A stretch of DNA of 64,000 nt from a virus. The notes beneath the pieces are model-generated. The model made no database searches. It was given only the letters and a program-made list of their open reading frames with translations, and was not told the DNA's origin. The stretch covers positions 104,533 to 168,532 of IMG/VR virus record IMGVR_UViG_3300036985_007703. One strand, 5' to 3'. This document shows positions 15,778-24,162 of the stretch, piece by piece (within the stretch, counting starts at the first letter, position 1; each line of letters starts with the position of its first letter). A program made the translations under genes and the position numbers.

Positions 15778-16662
15778 TCAGGCGAGGGATGATGTCGACT
15801 CATCCGCGATGTGCTGGTGCGTGCGACGGTTGATGACGTTATAAATAGTCACCGTCGTCACCCCAAAGATTTGCGCCAACTCGACCACGGAATGGGAATC
15901 GCAAAGTCTAGCTTTTCGGATAAACAGAACATCCCCGTCATCAAAAATTGAATTTCTCGCTCTAAATTTAACGACCATGTCCCGTGCATTGTCCACGTGC
16001 GTTCCCAAAAACAGATGTTCTGGGTTCACACACGCCGGATTGTCACACCGATGCAGGACGTTCTGTCCCTCTAGGATCGCCCCGTGATGGATCTCCCAAG
16101 ACACACGGTGTGCCATCACCTTCTCCTTGTGCGCCACATCGTAGATCCGCCCATACGTCACCCCCTCCACCGCCCCCTTCCATAGCCAACACCCATCCGT
16201 CTTCTCCACATACTTCCAAAACCGCTCCTCTATCGGCACCGGCACCGGGCCATTACGCGACCCCATCCTAATCTTGGATGCCTGTGTCTTCTGAATACGC
16301 TCCTCAGACTGCCTAACCCCCGTGTTCCAGTGCCGATCCCCACTGTAGGTCCGATGCTCCTCGTAGATCCCCTGACGCCGCAACTGCGACACAATGCGCC
16401 GCTGTGTGGTCCCAAAGTGCTCCGCCAACAATTGCGGAGATCCCCCCGCTTGATACACTGCCGCCAACTCCTTGGCATCCACCTCCTGCTCACGCGCAAC
16501 AAGCAACTGTGCCTCCCCTCGTGACCGCACTGGGATCCCCACCTTGGCCAACCGAGCCCGTATTGTGTTTGGCTTCAACCCCACCTCGTTGGCAATCTCC
16601 ACCGAGGTCTTCTTTTCCACCACATACCGCATCCACAAAAACTCACGCGTCAACTCCAGCAT
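15778..16662 (-). CDS. HNH homing endonuclease, free-standing
   Basis: 294 residues. There are N-terminal helix-turn-helix segments (about residues 15-45 and 64-97), then an HNH_3-type nuclease domain (about 145-232) with H185-R-V-S-W and the metal/catalytic block LHRCDNPACVNPEHLFLGT (H204, C206, C211, N213, H216), then a C-terminal helix-turn-helix (258-280). It makes a cut in DNA lacking the gene and so spreads itself. The gene is visibly less GC-rich than its neighbours and separates two fibre genes, so it is a recent insertion. AAGGAGGAAGCG precedes the ATG. Confidence 0.9.
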   Translation of the reverse strand: MLELTREFLWMRYVVEKKTSVEIANEVGLKPNTIRARLAKVGIPVRSRGEAQLLVAREQEVDAKELAAVYQAGGSPQLLAEHFGTTQRRIVSQLRRQGIYEEHRTYSGDRHWNTGVRQSEERIQKTQASKIRMGSRNGPVPVPIEERFWKYVEKTDGCWLWKGAVEGVTYGRIYDVAHKEKVMAHRVSWEIHHGAILEGQNVLHRCDNPACVNPEHLFLGTHVDNARDMVVKFRARNSIFDDGDVLFIRKARLCDSHSVVELAQIFGVTTVTIYNVINRRTHQHIADESTSSLA

Positions 16663-16692
16663 CGCTTCCTCCTTGGGTTCGTTGCCGGATCC

Positions 16693-16721
16693 GCCGTATC
16701 AATTTTTGTGTGTAAAGTAAA
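16693..16721 (-). promoter_or_regulatory. Weak candidate promoter for the HNH gene
   Basis: On the minus strand TTTACT, 17 bases, TACGGC, in a 74-base AT-rich gap upstream of the homing endonuclease. The match is modest; the AT-richness itself may only reflect the foreign origin of the insert. Confidence 0.3.
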
Positions 16722-16736
16722 GGCTGGATTTAAACC

Positions 16737-18134
16737 TTACGCCAATTTTCGCCCATAATCCGCGATGGCCACGTCGAGGTCCGTCGCGTTCTTGGCGTAG
16801 CCCACGCGGATGACCTGCCCCGGCTTGGGCACGTTCGCGTAGGTCACGAGGGCGCCCGTGGTGCCGAGGTAGTAGGGCTCGCCCACGGTCGCGCCGGTCA
16901 GGCAGCCCGTGCACACGCCGCTCTTCACGACCTCGGAGGTGCCGGGGTTCGCCGCGCCGCCCGTGCGGGCCACGCCGATCGCGCGCCCGTGCGGGGCCGT
17001 GTCGTTGTCGGCGACGGCGATCTCGTTATTGGTGCCCGCCCAGCGGACCACCTTGCCCGTCGCCACGACCTCGGTGTTGAGGTGCGTGTCCTCGACGCGC
17101 TTCGCCTCGTCGACCGCCGTCACGGAGTGCGTGTGCAAGGCATCCGCGTTCGAGCTGCTGCCCGCCGTGAGGGTGCCGAGGTTGGTCGCCGTCACGTTCG
17201 CCGACACCGCGCTGTCGTTGATCTTGAACAGCGAGGGGAGACCCACGACTCGGAGGCCATCGCCGTCCACGTCGAGGGTGTCCGGCGTGTCGTCGATCTT
17301 GACCGAGACACCCGCTGCGACCACTTGCAGGCCGCCCAACGGCGCCGCGAGCACCGACACGACCTTCGTCGGCGAGGTACCCGTAAGCTGGAGGCCCGGA
17401 TCGGTCCCGAGCGCCAAGCTGATCGCATCCGACGCAATCGCGATACCGTCACCCGCGCCCACGCCGATGAGGTTGCCGTCCTTGTAGAGGCCGGGCCCCG
17501 CGTTGATCTGGCCCGCACCGGAGAACTGGACCCACGTCGTGTTATTGTAGGTCCACGCGGTATCCGCCCACATCCCCGCATCGCCGTTGATGAGCGCGGC
17601 CCACCCGTCCGTGGGCACCTCGAACGACCATGTGTTCAACGTGGCATTATAGGTCGCGATCTGGTTGGCCTTCGCACTGAAGGACCCCGTGGCGCCCGAC
17701 GCCTTCACGATCACGCGCGTCCCGTTGGCGGGCTCGCCCGCCGTGTTCACCTGCACGATGGTCCACGCGGTGCCCGACCACTCCACGATGTCGCCATCGG
17801 TGTAACCCACGCCCCACGTGTTCACCACATAGCAGTCACCCTTTGTCGGCGTAGCTGGTGGGGCTCCAGATGGCGTGGGAACCGCATCGCTGACCATATT
17901 GAGGACGAGGGCAGGCGCCCGCCACGTGAGCCCGCTGACCGCGTTGTCGAGGTACTGCTTGGTCACCGCGTCCTGCGGATTGTCAGGATTCCCCAGACCC
18001 GTGATCTTGTGGGTGGCCATGGCGATGTTGCCGCCCATGGTGAGGCCGAACAGCGTCATGGTGTCGGAGAGGGTGTCCTGCTCCTCGTGGTAGCCGTAGG
18101 TCGGGTTGAAGAAGATGAATTTACGCTCGGTCAT
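16737..18134 (-). CDS. Large virion protein, tail fibre or head decoration
   Basis: 465 residues. The N-terminus KFIFFNPTYGYHEEQD is shared with the next gene. There follow GDCYVVNTWGVGYTDGDIVEWSGTAW (fibre-shaft type, as in DUF2793-like modules), repetitive beta sequence with many Gly, Asp and Thr, and a C-terminal domain (GRAIGVARTGG, GEPYYLGTTGALVTY, GQVIRVGYAKNATDLDVAI) of a type found in phage surface proteins. Likely a trimeric fibre or a head fibre. ATG at 18134, AGGAGG upstream. Confidence 0.78.
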   Translation of the reverse strand: MTERKFIFFNPTYGYHEEQDTLSDTMTLFGLTMGGNIAMATHKITGLGNPDNPQDAVTKQYLDNAVSGLTWRAPALVLNMVSDAVPTPSGAPPATPTKGDCYVVNTWGVGYTDGDIVEWSGTAWTIVQVNTAGEPANGTRVIVKASGATGSFSAKANQIATYNATLNTWSFEVPTDGWAALINGDAGMWADTAWTYNNTTWVQFSGAGQINAGPGLYKDGNLIGVGAGDGIAIASDAISLALGTDPGLQLTGTSPTKVVSVLAAPLGGLQVVAAGVSVKIDDTPDTLDVDGDGLRVVGLPSLFKINDSAVSANVTATNLGTLTAGSSSNADALHTHSVTAVDEAKRVEDTHLNTEVVATGKVVRWAGTNNEIAVADNDTAPHGRAIGVARTGGAANPGTSEVVKSGVCTGCLTGATVGEPYYLGTTGALVTYANVPKPGQVIRVGYAKNATDLDVAIADYGRKLA

Positions 18135-18188
18135 CGTGATCCTCCTGGGTTGGCCCGTCGCACGCGGCGTGGGCCTCTAGCGCCGGCC

Positions 18189-18668
18189 TCAGCCGACGAG
18201 CGTGCCCTCTACCGTGATCATCACGCGCGCCGTCGCGGTGGTGTCCGCACTGGTCACCGTGCCGTGCAGCGTCGCGTTGCCCGCGATAGCCGGCATGACG
18301 CCGCTCACCGGCGCCAGGGGCAGGCTCTTGCCCGCCGCCGTGACGCCCGTCAGCGCCGTCGCCGCGAGGAGGTCCACCCCGCTGACCGTGGTGCCCACGG
18401 AGACCTCGGCATCGCCCGTCCCCGCGGTCAGGCCCGTGGCCACGATGCGGCTCGGCACGAACTTGCGCGTGCCCTCGCCCTTGAGGGTGAGCGTGAAGGC
18501 CCCGGTGCCGCCCGTGAGGACGCTGGCCGCGACGGCCGCGACCTCGATGGCCATCTTGCCGCCCACGCTGGGGACCTCGAACAGCAGCTTCTCCGCCGCC
18601 GCCGTGGGGTCCGCGTCGTCGCTGAAGTGGTGCGTCGGGTTGAAGAAATTAAACTGCTTGTCTGGCAT
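18189..18668 (-). CDS. Virion protein sharing FFNPT N-terminus
   Basis: 159 residues. MPDKQFNFFNPTHHFSDDAD aligns with the start of the neighbouring large protein (FxFFNPT, then acidic residues, then a GG-x-(I/M)-A segment). The remaining beta-rich, Thr/Ala/Gly-rich domain differs. A shared N-terminal segment on two surface proteins suggests a common docking site on the particle. GGAGGCATCC precedes the ATG. Confidence 0.75.
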   Translation of the reverse strand: MPDKQFNFFNPTHHFSDDADPTAAAEKLLFEVPSVGGKMAIEVAAVAASVLTGGTGAFTLTLKGEGTRKFVPSRIVATGLTAGTGDAEVSVGTTVSGVDLLAATALTGVTAAGKSLPLAPVSGVMPAIAGNATLHGTVTSADTTATARVMITVEGTLVG

Positions 18669-18705
18669 GGATGCCTCCTTCGCCCCCGACGCCCGCGACG
18701 CCGGG

Positions 18706-19104
18706 TCAGTTGTTCGTAGGGGCCGGCACGAGCCGCCCCGAATCCTGCACCAAATACTCGTCCAGGCTCACGCCCAGGCGCCCTTGGATGCGCTCCCGCA
18801 GCGCGTTGTACTCGCCTCGGATCCGCTCGATCGACGCCGTGTTCTCCGTCTGCTGCTTGCGGAACTGGTCGCGCTTGGCCTGGTACTCGATCATGAGCAG
18901 CTGCTCCTGCACCGCCAGCTTGTCCCGCACCGCCACGTTCATCTCGATGCGCGCCGTGTGCAGCTCCAACAGGGCTATCTCCTCGCCCGTCATGTACAAG
19001 GCATCCGCTTCTGGGCCCTCAGGAGCCGCGGGGGCCGCCGCTGCCGTCACTGCCTTCAACGCCTTCGCCGCCCGCCGCACGCCTTTTTTCATCTCGTCGC
19101 TCAT
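18706..19104 (-). CDS. Coiled-coil protein
   Basis: 132 residues. After a Lys/Ala-rich N-terminus there is a long heptad-like helix (about residues 40-110; LHTARIEMNVAVRDKLAVQEQ, YQAKRDQFRKQQTENTAS). The start at 19104 is preferred to a GTG at 19107 because of spacing from GGAGGA. Function unknown; position among virion genes suggests an assembly chaperone or structural rod. Confidence 0.75.
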   Translation of the reverse strand: MSDEMKKGVRRAAKALKAVTAAAAPAAPEGPEADALYMTGEEIALLELHTARIEMNVAVRDKLAVQEQLLMIEYQAKRDQFRKQQTENTASIERIRGEYNALRERIQGRLGVSLDEYLVQDSGRLVPAPTNN

Positions 19105-19127
19105 CACAGCTCTCCTCCTTCAGCTCG

Positions 19128-19559
19128 TCACGTCTCAGCCATGGCCCGCTTCGTTAAGGGGCCGATTTCACCCGTCAAAAATAGCACATCAGCCGCGATC
19201 GGCGCACCAAATCGCTGGATAATTACCGCGCCAGCGTCAGACCAGGGGCAGGTCTGCGTGGGCCGCCCATCGAGCCCCACCCACACGGGGCGCGCCGGGT
19301 TCAGCCCCGCGAAGAGCCCGCGCACGAGCCCCACGCGCTGCATCAGCCCCGTAGTCGGGGTGTCCTTGCGCACGAGCACGCCCAGGGCCGGCATCCGCGC
19401 GTCCAGCGCGGGGTCCGCCCGCGTCACGCGCCAGCGCCCGGTCCCCGTCGCCCCGTCGCGCAGCGCCAGGCAGTCCCCCACAGCGTCGCCCGCGAGGCAC
19501 GCCACTGGGATGGCCTCCTCCGCGTCGGTCCCGAAGCCGAAGCGCGCAACAACCGCCAC
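19128..19559 (-). CDS. Putative DUF2190-like capsid/tail surface protein
   Basis: 143 residues, GTG start. The run PALGVLVRKDTPTTGLMQRVGLVRG, GLNPARPVWVGLDGRPTQTCP, VIIQRFGAPIAADVLFL follows the small barrel pattern found in phage decoration proteins and at the C-terminus of some fibre proteins (including the large one at 16737-18134). The fold similarity is by eye. Confidence 0.68.
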   Translation of the reverse strand: MAVVARFGFGTDAEEAIPVACLAGDAVGDCLALRDGATGTGRWRVTRADPALDARMPALGVLVRKDTPTTGLMQRVGLVRGLFAGLNPARPVWVGLDGRPTQTCPWSDAGAVIIQRFGAPIAADVLFLTGEIGPLTKRAMAET

Positions 19560-19583
19560 ACTGCGCCCCTATCCGCGCCCGCC

Positions 19584-20087
19584 CTACGGCAGGCGGCGCT
19601 CCGGCGCGAAGTGCTCGCGCCGCTTTACGTTGATCGTCCACGCCACCGTCGTGGGGGTGTCCAGGACGTTCCCACTCCGTCCCACCTTCACGACGTCCCA
19701 GTAGTGCTCGAACACCGCCACCACGTCGTCCTCCTTGGGGACCGCGCCCGCGGGGGCCGCCTGCTCCCACGCGAGGGCCGCCACGCGCATGATCGCGTCG
19801 TACTCGACCTCCTGGCCCTCCTCGCGCACGCTGGGCTCGCGGTTCTCGCTCTCCTGGTACTCGATCAGGCACACCACGTCGAAGGGCGCGAACCAGCCCC
19901 AGGCCTCGCGGCCCGGCGCGGGCCCCCCGCCGTACACGGGGTCGCTCGGCTCGTTGTAGAGCGCGTCCACGTTGGCCCCGCGGTTCAGGCGGTAGTACTC
20001 CGCCGTCGGGCCCACCATGGCCTGCCGCTCGGCCTCCAGCCGCTTGAGGTAGGCCGCGTCCTCTGCGCCCCTGCACTTGATCGGCAC
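19584..20087 (-). CDS. Neck / head-completion protein
   Basis: 167 residues. AEYYRLNRGANVDALYNEPSD near the N-terminus and CLIEYQESENREPSVREEG in the middle, then HYWDVVKVGRSGNVLDTP and VKRREHFAPERRLP at the end, follow a layout of phage neck proteins that I recognise from many myophages (YY-x-L-N-R ... D-x-L-Y-x-E-P). Located with other neck genes upstream of the capsid gene. Exact position in the neck is not known. Confidence 0.75.
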   Translation of the reverse strand: MPIKCRGAEDAAYLKRLEAERQAMVGPTAEYYRLNRGANVDALYNEPSDPVYGGGPAPGREAWGWFAPFDVVCLIEYQESENREPSVREEGQEVEYDAIMRVAALAWEQAAPAGAVPKEDDVVAVFEHYWDVVKVGRSGNVLDTPTTVAWTINVKRREHFAPERRLP

Positions 20088-20096
20088 GCCGGCCCC

Positions 20097-20546
20097 CTAT
20101 GCGTCGATCAGGTCTTTGGCCAACCCGGTCAGGCGCTGCACCACGTCGGGGCGGTCCCGCAGCACCGCCGGCATCACGTGGACCGAGTACTGCTCGCTCT
20201 CCGGCACCAGCGACAGCTGCACCTCGCCCGGCAGCAGCCAGATCAGGGCCGTGCTGTAAAGGGTCTCGGCCTGCACCGCCGCGGGGAAGCGGAAGACCAA
20301 TTCGCCGTCCGCCCACTTGCCCTGCAAGTTCGGCATCGGCTTGGCCTGCACGAGCTTGTTGTCGCCGTGCCAGAACTGGTCGCTCTGGGGGGCATCTGCC
20401 ACCTCCTGCAGGAGGCGCCCCGGCCCCCCGCGCTCCGCACGCGCCTCGGGGGCCCCGCTCCCGCCCAGCGCCGCCCGGACGTCCGGGGGCAGCGCCGCGT
20501 AGGTGGCCTCCACGTCGCCCATCCAATCATGCACCGGCAATACCAT
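20097..20546 (-). CDS. Putative neck protein
   Basis: 149 residues. The ATG at 20546 has a suitable spacing from GAGGTG; a GTG six bases upstream is too close. The C-terminal half (VFRFPAAVQAETLYSTALIWLLPGEVQLSLVP) is beta-rich. A palindrome copy ends 15 bases upstream of the start. No family recognised; order suggests head-tail joining. Confidence 0.7.
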   Translation of the reverse strand: MVLPVHDWMGDVEATYAALPPDVRAALGGSGAPEARAERGGPGRLLQEVADAPQSDQFWHGDNKLVQAKPMPNLQGKWADGELVFRFPAAVQAETLYSTALIWLLPGEVQLSLVPESEQYSVHVMPAVLRDRPDVVQRLTGLAKDLIDA

Positions 20547-20561
20547 GGTCACACCTCGCTC

Positions 20562-20579
20562 TGCGCATGCGCATGCGCA
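20562..20579. repeat. 18-bp palindrome copy 4 (intergenic, perfect)
   Basis: TGCGCATGCGCATGCGCA, perfectly self-complementary and flanked by C and G that extend it to 20 bp. Lies between the stop at 20586 and the ATG at 20546. Confidence 0.95.
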
Positions 20580-20585
20580 GCGTCG

Positions 20586-21296
20586 TCATCCCATAAAGAG
20601 CGGGATCGGCGGGGCCAGCTGGCGCGCCTTCTCCTCGCACTTGTCCATGAGCTGCTGCGCGTTGCTCAGCAGCGTGTCGCCGTTCATGCTCGTGGTCCCG
20701 CTCGCCGTCGGGATCTCCGCGAACTTCGTGCGGATGTACCCGAGCGTCTCCATGCACTGCGCCAGCGCGTAGTCCAGGAGCAGCTGCTGCTCGTAGCCCT
20801 TGAGGTAGCTCAGCGCGATCGTCGTGGCGAGGTAGAACACCATCACGCGCTCCCCGCTCGCCGGGGCCGGGCTCACGATCAGCTTGCGCCGCGCCCGGTC
20901 GTAGTCCCACGCGCGCTCCGCGCTCAGTAGCCGCTTGCCCAGCTCCAGGTACTGCATGCGCTGCGCGATGTCGACGTAGCCCTGGTTGGGGGACAGCGCC
21001 ATGAGGTCTGTCGCGTTCACCTCCACCCCCGCCCACCTAAACATATCGAACAGGCTGTCGCTCTGCGCCTCGAACACGACCTCCACGGGGACCTCGCAGT
21101 CCGCGGGGAGGTCCACCTCCGACCCGTTGGTGAAGGTGATCACCGTCGCCTTCTGGTGCCCCACCCACTGCTGGAGCCACAGGGAGGCGCGCATCACGGC
21201 GTCCGCGAGCTGGTCGTCGGTCAGCTCCACGCAGACCACGCCGTCGCCGAGCTTGCGCTTGATGTAGTCGTGTACGGCCTGCTCGGTGAGTGCCAT
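20586..21296 (-). CDS. Neck protein / head-tail connector component
   Basis: 236 residues. VHDYIKRKLGDGVVCVELTDDQLADAV at the N-terminus, LMALSPNQGYVDIAQRMQYLELGKRL in the middle and QLLLDYALAQCMETLGYIRTKFAEIP near the C-terminus match a common myophage neck or head-completion protein pattern. ATG at 21296 with AGGAGCCGCC upstream. Confidence 0.75.
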   Translation of the reverse strand: MALTEQAVHDYIKRKLGDGVVCVELTDDQLADAVMRASLWLQQWVGHQKATVITFTNGSEVDLPADCEVPVEVVFEAQSDSLFDMFRWAGVEVNATDLMALSPNQGYVDIAQRMQYLELGKRLLSAERAWDYDRARRKLIVSPAPASGERVMVFYLATTIALSYLKGYEQQLLLDYALAQCMETLGYIRTKFAEIPTASGTTSMNGDTLLSNAQQLMDKCEEKARQLAPPIPLFMG

Positions 21297-21308
21297 GGCG
21301 GCTCCTTG

Positions 21309-21965
21309 TTACTGGGCGCCCAGCGCGTCCATCGCTGCGGCGGCATCGGCCACGGCGCCCTCGGCATCCGTGTCCTCCGCATCGCTCGCCTCTTCGGCAT
21401 CCGCCTCCTCGTCCCCGGCCGCATCCGCCGCGGCCTGCGCCGCCTCGTCCGCGACCTTGGCCGCCTCGTCCGCGTACTTGCCCACGACGCCCATCACGGC
21501 CTGCTGGATGGCGTCCACGATGCCGTAGAGGTCCTCGGCCGGCGCGCCGCCCCGCTTGAGGGCGCTCATCGCCGCCTCGCCCACGGCCGCGAGCACGAGC
21601 TGCACGCCATCCGCGCCGAACTGCGCCTGCGGGGAGACCGCCTGCTGGATGTCGGGGGGGAGGTCCTCCGCCGACACGGGGCTATCCCCCGGCAGCGTGT
21701 CCTTCGCGGCCTGCTCGCGCAGCACCGCGCGGTCCACCCAGAGGTGGCGCGGGACCTCGCCCTCGGGCGCGCGCGGCAAGAACAAGTAGACGTCCTCCCG
21801 GAAGAAGGCCGCCCCGTTGCCGCCCCGCACCACGAGGCCCACGGGCGAGGACATCTCGACGATGCCCTCCGCCACGGGGTGCCCGAGGCGCGTCACCACG
21901 GTCACGCGCTCGCCCGCGCCCAGCGTGGCCGCCGCCGCCGCGCCATCCATGCGCCTGCGCCCCAT
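21309..21965 (-). CDS. Hypothetical protein with acidic Ala-rich C-terminus
   Basis: 218 residues. The N-terminal part (GAGERVTVVTRLGHPVAEGIVEM, VGLVVRGGN) is a small barrel. The C-terminal 70 residues are nearly all Ala, Asp and Glu (ADEAAQAAADAAGDEEADAEE). An in-frame ATG at 21950 is a possible alternative start. Function unknown; position suggests a head or neck role. Confidence 0.7.
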   Translation of the reverse strand: MGRRRMDGAAAAATLGAGERVTVVTRLGHPVAEGIVEMSSPVGLVVRGGNGAAFFREDVYLFLPRAPEGEVPRHLWVDRAVLREQAAKDTLPGDSPVSAEDLPPDIQQAVSPQAQFGADGVQLVLAAVGEAAMSALKRGGAPAEDLYGIVDAIQQAVMGVVGKYADEAAKVADEAAQAAADAAGDEEADAEEASDAEDTDAEGAVADAAAAMDALGAQ

Positions 21966-21968
21966 CGG

Positions 21969-22337
21969 TCAGCGCCCGCGCCGCGCGGCCCGCGCCGCCG
22001 CCTTCGCCAGGGGGGCCGCATCGCCGCCCTCGCCGGAGGCCTCGGGCTCCGCGCTCGGGGCCTCGGGCTCCTCAGCCGGCCCCGGCTCCGGGACGGGCGC
22101 CGGCAGGGGCTCCGCCACCGGGAGCGCCGCCTTGAACTTCGCCGCCGCGTCGAAGACCTCGACCACAAGGCCCTCCTTGATCCACGGACTCAGGTCGAGG
22201 TCCGTGTCCACCACCTCGCCGGGGCGGATGAGCACGTCCTTGCGTACCGTCACCGCATACGGGAGCCCCGGCCGCCGCTCCGGCACGTGCACCGCGAGCG
22301 ACTGCATCTTCACCCCCTCCGCCAGCTTGTACCTCAT
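21969..22337 (-). CDS. Small protein with Pro/Ala/Glu-rich tail
   Basis: 122 residues. The N-terminal part (MQSLAVHVPERRPGLPYAVTVRKDVLIRPGEVVD) is a short beta domain. The rest is a Pro/Glu/Ala-rich linker ending in AAARAARRGR. It is the first gene after the promoter at 22385-22413. GGAGGAGCAGCG precedes the ATG. Function unknown. Confidence 0.75.
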   Translation of the reverse strand: MRYKLAEGVKMQSLAVHVPERRPGLPYAVTVRKDVLIRPGEVVDTDLDLSPWIKEGLVVEVFDAAAKFKAALPVAEPLPAPVPEPGPAEEPEAPSAEPEASGEGGDAAPLAKAAARAARRGR

Positions 22338-22384
22338 CGCTGCTCCTCCTCCGTGCGGCCCGCATGGGGCCTGCGTCTCGCCCC

Positions 22385-22413
22385 ACTATAGCCGCCCCCG
22401 CGCGCCTTGTCTA
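22385..22413 (-). promoter_or_regulatory. Sigma70-type promoter for the neck operon
   Basis: On the minus strand TAGACA (22413-22408), a 17-base spacer and TATAGT (22390-22385). Each box has five of six consensus bases. It lies in the only sizeable gap between the capsid gene and the neck genes, so it should start transcription near 22378, 40 bases upstream of the ATG at 22337. Confidence 0.72.
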
Positions 22414-22433
22414 ACAAGCACACAGCGCTGCCG

Positions 22434-22451
22434 CGCCCCCTCGCGGGGGCG
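22434..22451 (-). terminator. GC-rich hairpin after the capsid gene
   Basis: CGCCCCC (22434-22440), loop TCGC, GGGGGCG (22445-22451): a 7-bp stem about 57 bases after the capsid stop. No U-run follows on the minus strand, so it would be a weak terminator or protect the 3' end of capsid mRNA. A second small hairpin (CTTGT/ACAAG) overlaps the promoter downstream. Confidence 0.4.
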
Positions 22452-22508
22452 GGCTCTCAGGCTGGATCGATCGGGGAGGGGGTCACGCCGCTAGGGCGTG
22501 GGGATGGC

Positions 22509-24101
22509 TCAGAAGGTCGAGGAGACGCTCGGGAGCCCGCTGACGGTCACGACGCCGTAGTACTCCGGGCGGAGCAGCTTGGTGGCGAAGCGCGACGCGA
22601 AGCCCTTCTTGAAGGTGAAGGTGTGCGGGTCCTGCCAGGTCGGGGTGACCTGCAGCGGGATGTACGGGGCGAACACGTAGCCCGCGTCGAGGAAGTTCGA
22701 GCCGCGGAGCCCGACGAGCACCTTGTTGTCGTCCAGGAACGGATCCTGGTAGACGGTGAACTTCCGCATCATGGTGCCGACCATCTGGATGCCGTAGTCG
22801 CTCGTGAGCGGGCCGTAGCTCGGGGGCACGACCTGGCTGGCGCCCATGTCGAAGTCCTTGTGGCTCGTGAGCTGGCTGAGCAGCGACACGACGGCCGGGC
22901 TGGCGACGATGAAGTTCGCCGGGGCGCGCAGCGTGGTCTTGTGGATCTTCGCGGCCACCGCGTCGATCTGGGTCAGCAGCTCGCGGATGCTCTCGATCTC
23001 GCCCGGCACCGTCGGGCTGTAGCTGTAGGTCGCCTGGTGCGCAGCGCCGGCCACGAGGTCCGTGATGACCTTGCGGTCGATTTCGAGGGCGATCTCGTTG
23101 GAGAGGCCGGCGACCAGCTCGGCCTCCATGTTGAGGCCGTGGAGGGCGCGGAGGTCGTCCATGGCCTCCTGCGACCACGAGGCGCGCAGCTTGTAGGGCT
23201 CGGCCGTCACGGTCGACATGGCCATGTCCATGCTGATGCCCGGCACCGCGGCGCCGGAGGTCGTGTTCACGAGTTCCCAGTTCACATAGTACTGGGCGTA
23301 CACGACGTGGTTCGCGCTGAAGTTGCAGGGAGCGCCCGCAGCGGTCTGGGGCGTCAGGGTCCAGGCGCCCGTGGAGGCGGTGAAGGTGCCCACGGCGTGA
23401 CCGTGGTTGTCCGTGAGGGTCGTGGTGGCGCCCGTCGGATCGAGCGTGGCGACCTTGTTCTCGGAGCCCGCCTCGACCGTGCGGTAGTAGAGCTTCACCG
23501 AGAAGGTGCGCTGGCCGCTGGTGCCCGGCGTGCGGATCGGCTTCCAGGCCGGGATGCGGCAGTTGCCGGCGCCCTGGTTCAGGGTGCCGGTGGCCGCGCC
23601 GGTGTCCGTGCAGAGCACGTCGTAGTCGACGTACTCGGAGGCGTAGTTCTTCGCGAAGTTGCGGATGAGGGCGTCGCCCGCGCTCAGTTCGCCGTCGTAG
23701 CCCTGGCTGTAGGGGTAGTCCGTGATGCCGTTGGCCGGGATCTTGACGCCCTTGCGGCCCTCGTACTTGTAATCCCAGGTGAAGACCGCGCCGACCGGGG
23801 CCGACAGCGGCTGGACCGACGTGATCTGGTTGGCGATCAGGTTGGGGAACACGCGGCGGAGCACCGGGAAGATGTACTTGGTGAACGAGCCGACGTTCGT
23901 GCTCAGCGCATCCTCGCTGAGGTTCTTCATGTACGTGGCCTGGTTCTCCAGGAGGATGGCGGCGACGCCCTTGGTGTAGGCGTGGCGCACGCCGTCGGTG
24001 CCCTCCAGCAGTTGGCCCCACTTGCGGCTGAGCTGGGAGACGTAGGACTTGTCGGCGACGGTCTTCGCGCCGCTCTCGGTCAGGATGTTGCGAGCTTCCA
24101 T
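22509..24101 (-). CDS. Major capsid protein (gp23-like)
   Basis: 530 residues (T4 gp23 has 521). Family signatures: LLENQATYMKNLSED, VFPNLIANQITSVQPLS, VFTWDYKYEGRKGV near the N-terminus, and LNMEAELVAGLSNEIALEIDRKVI in the second half. HK97-fold shell protein; in T4 the N-terminal segment is removed by the prohead protease. The gene follows the protease-scaffold fusion, as expected. ATG at 24101, GAGAGGAACTG upstream. Confidence 0.95.
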   Translation of the reverse strand: MEARNILTESGAKTVADKSYVSQLSRKWGQLLEGTDGVRHAYTKGVAAILLENQATYMKNLSEDALSTNVGSFTKYIFPVLRRVFPNLIANQITSVQPLSAPVGAVFTWDYKYEGRKGVKIPANGITDYPYSQGYDGELSAGDALIRNFAKNYASEYVDYDVLCTDTGAATGTLNQGAGNCRIPAWKPIRTPGTSGQRTFSVKLYYRTVEAGSENKVATLDPTGATTTLTDNHGHAVGTFTASTGAWTLTPQTAAGAPCNFSANHVVYAQYYVNWELVNTTSGAAVPGISMDMAMSTVTAEPYKLRASWSQEAMDDLRALHGLNMEAELVAGLSNEIALEIDRKVITDLVAGAAHQATYSYSPTVPGEIESIRELLTQIDAVAAKIHKTTLRAPANFIVASPAVVSLLSQLTSHKDFDMGASQVVPPSYGPLTSDYGIQMVGTMMRKFTVYQDPFLDDNKVLVGLRGSNFLDAGYVFAPYIPLQVTPTWQDPHTFTFKKGFASRFATKLLRPEYYGVVTVSGLPSVSSTF

Positions 24102-24162
24102 GGGTCAGTTCCTCTCGTTGCGATCAAGGTCGTTGTTGTGATGCCGCGCCCCGCGCCTGCCC

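Noticed and set aside
20097-21036. Alternative long minus-strand frames in the neck region
   Set aside because: They are Gly/Arg/Ala-rich shadows of the neck genes, whose own frames have normal composition and ribosome sites.
24102-24162. A promoter for the major capsid gene
   Set aside because: The 61-base gap has no -35/-10 pair that I can accept; TTGATC occurs but no -10 box at the right distance. Capsid mRNA probably comes from upstream.
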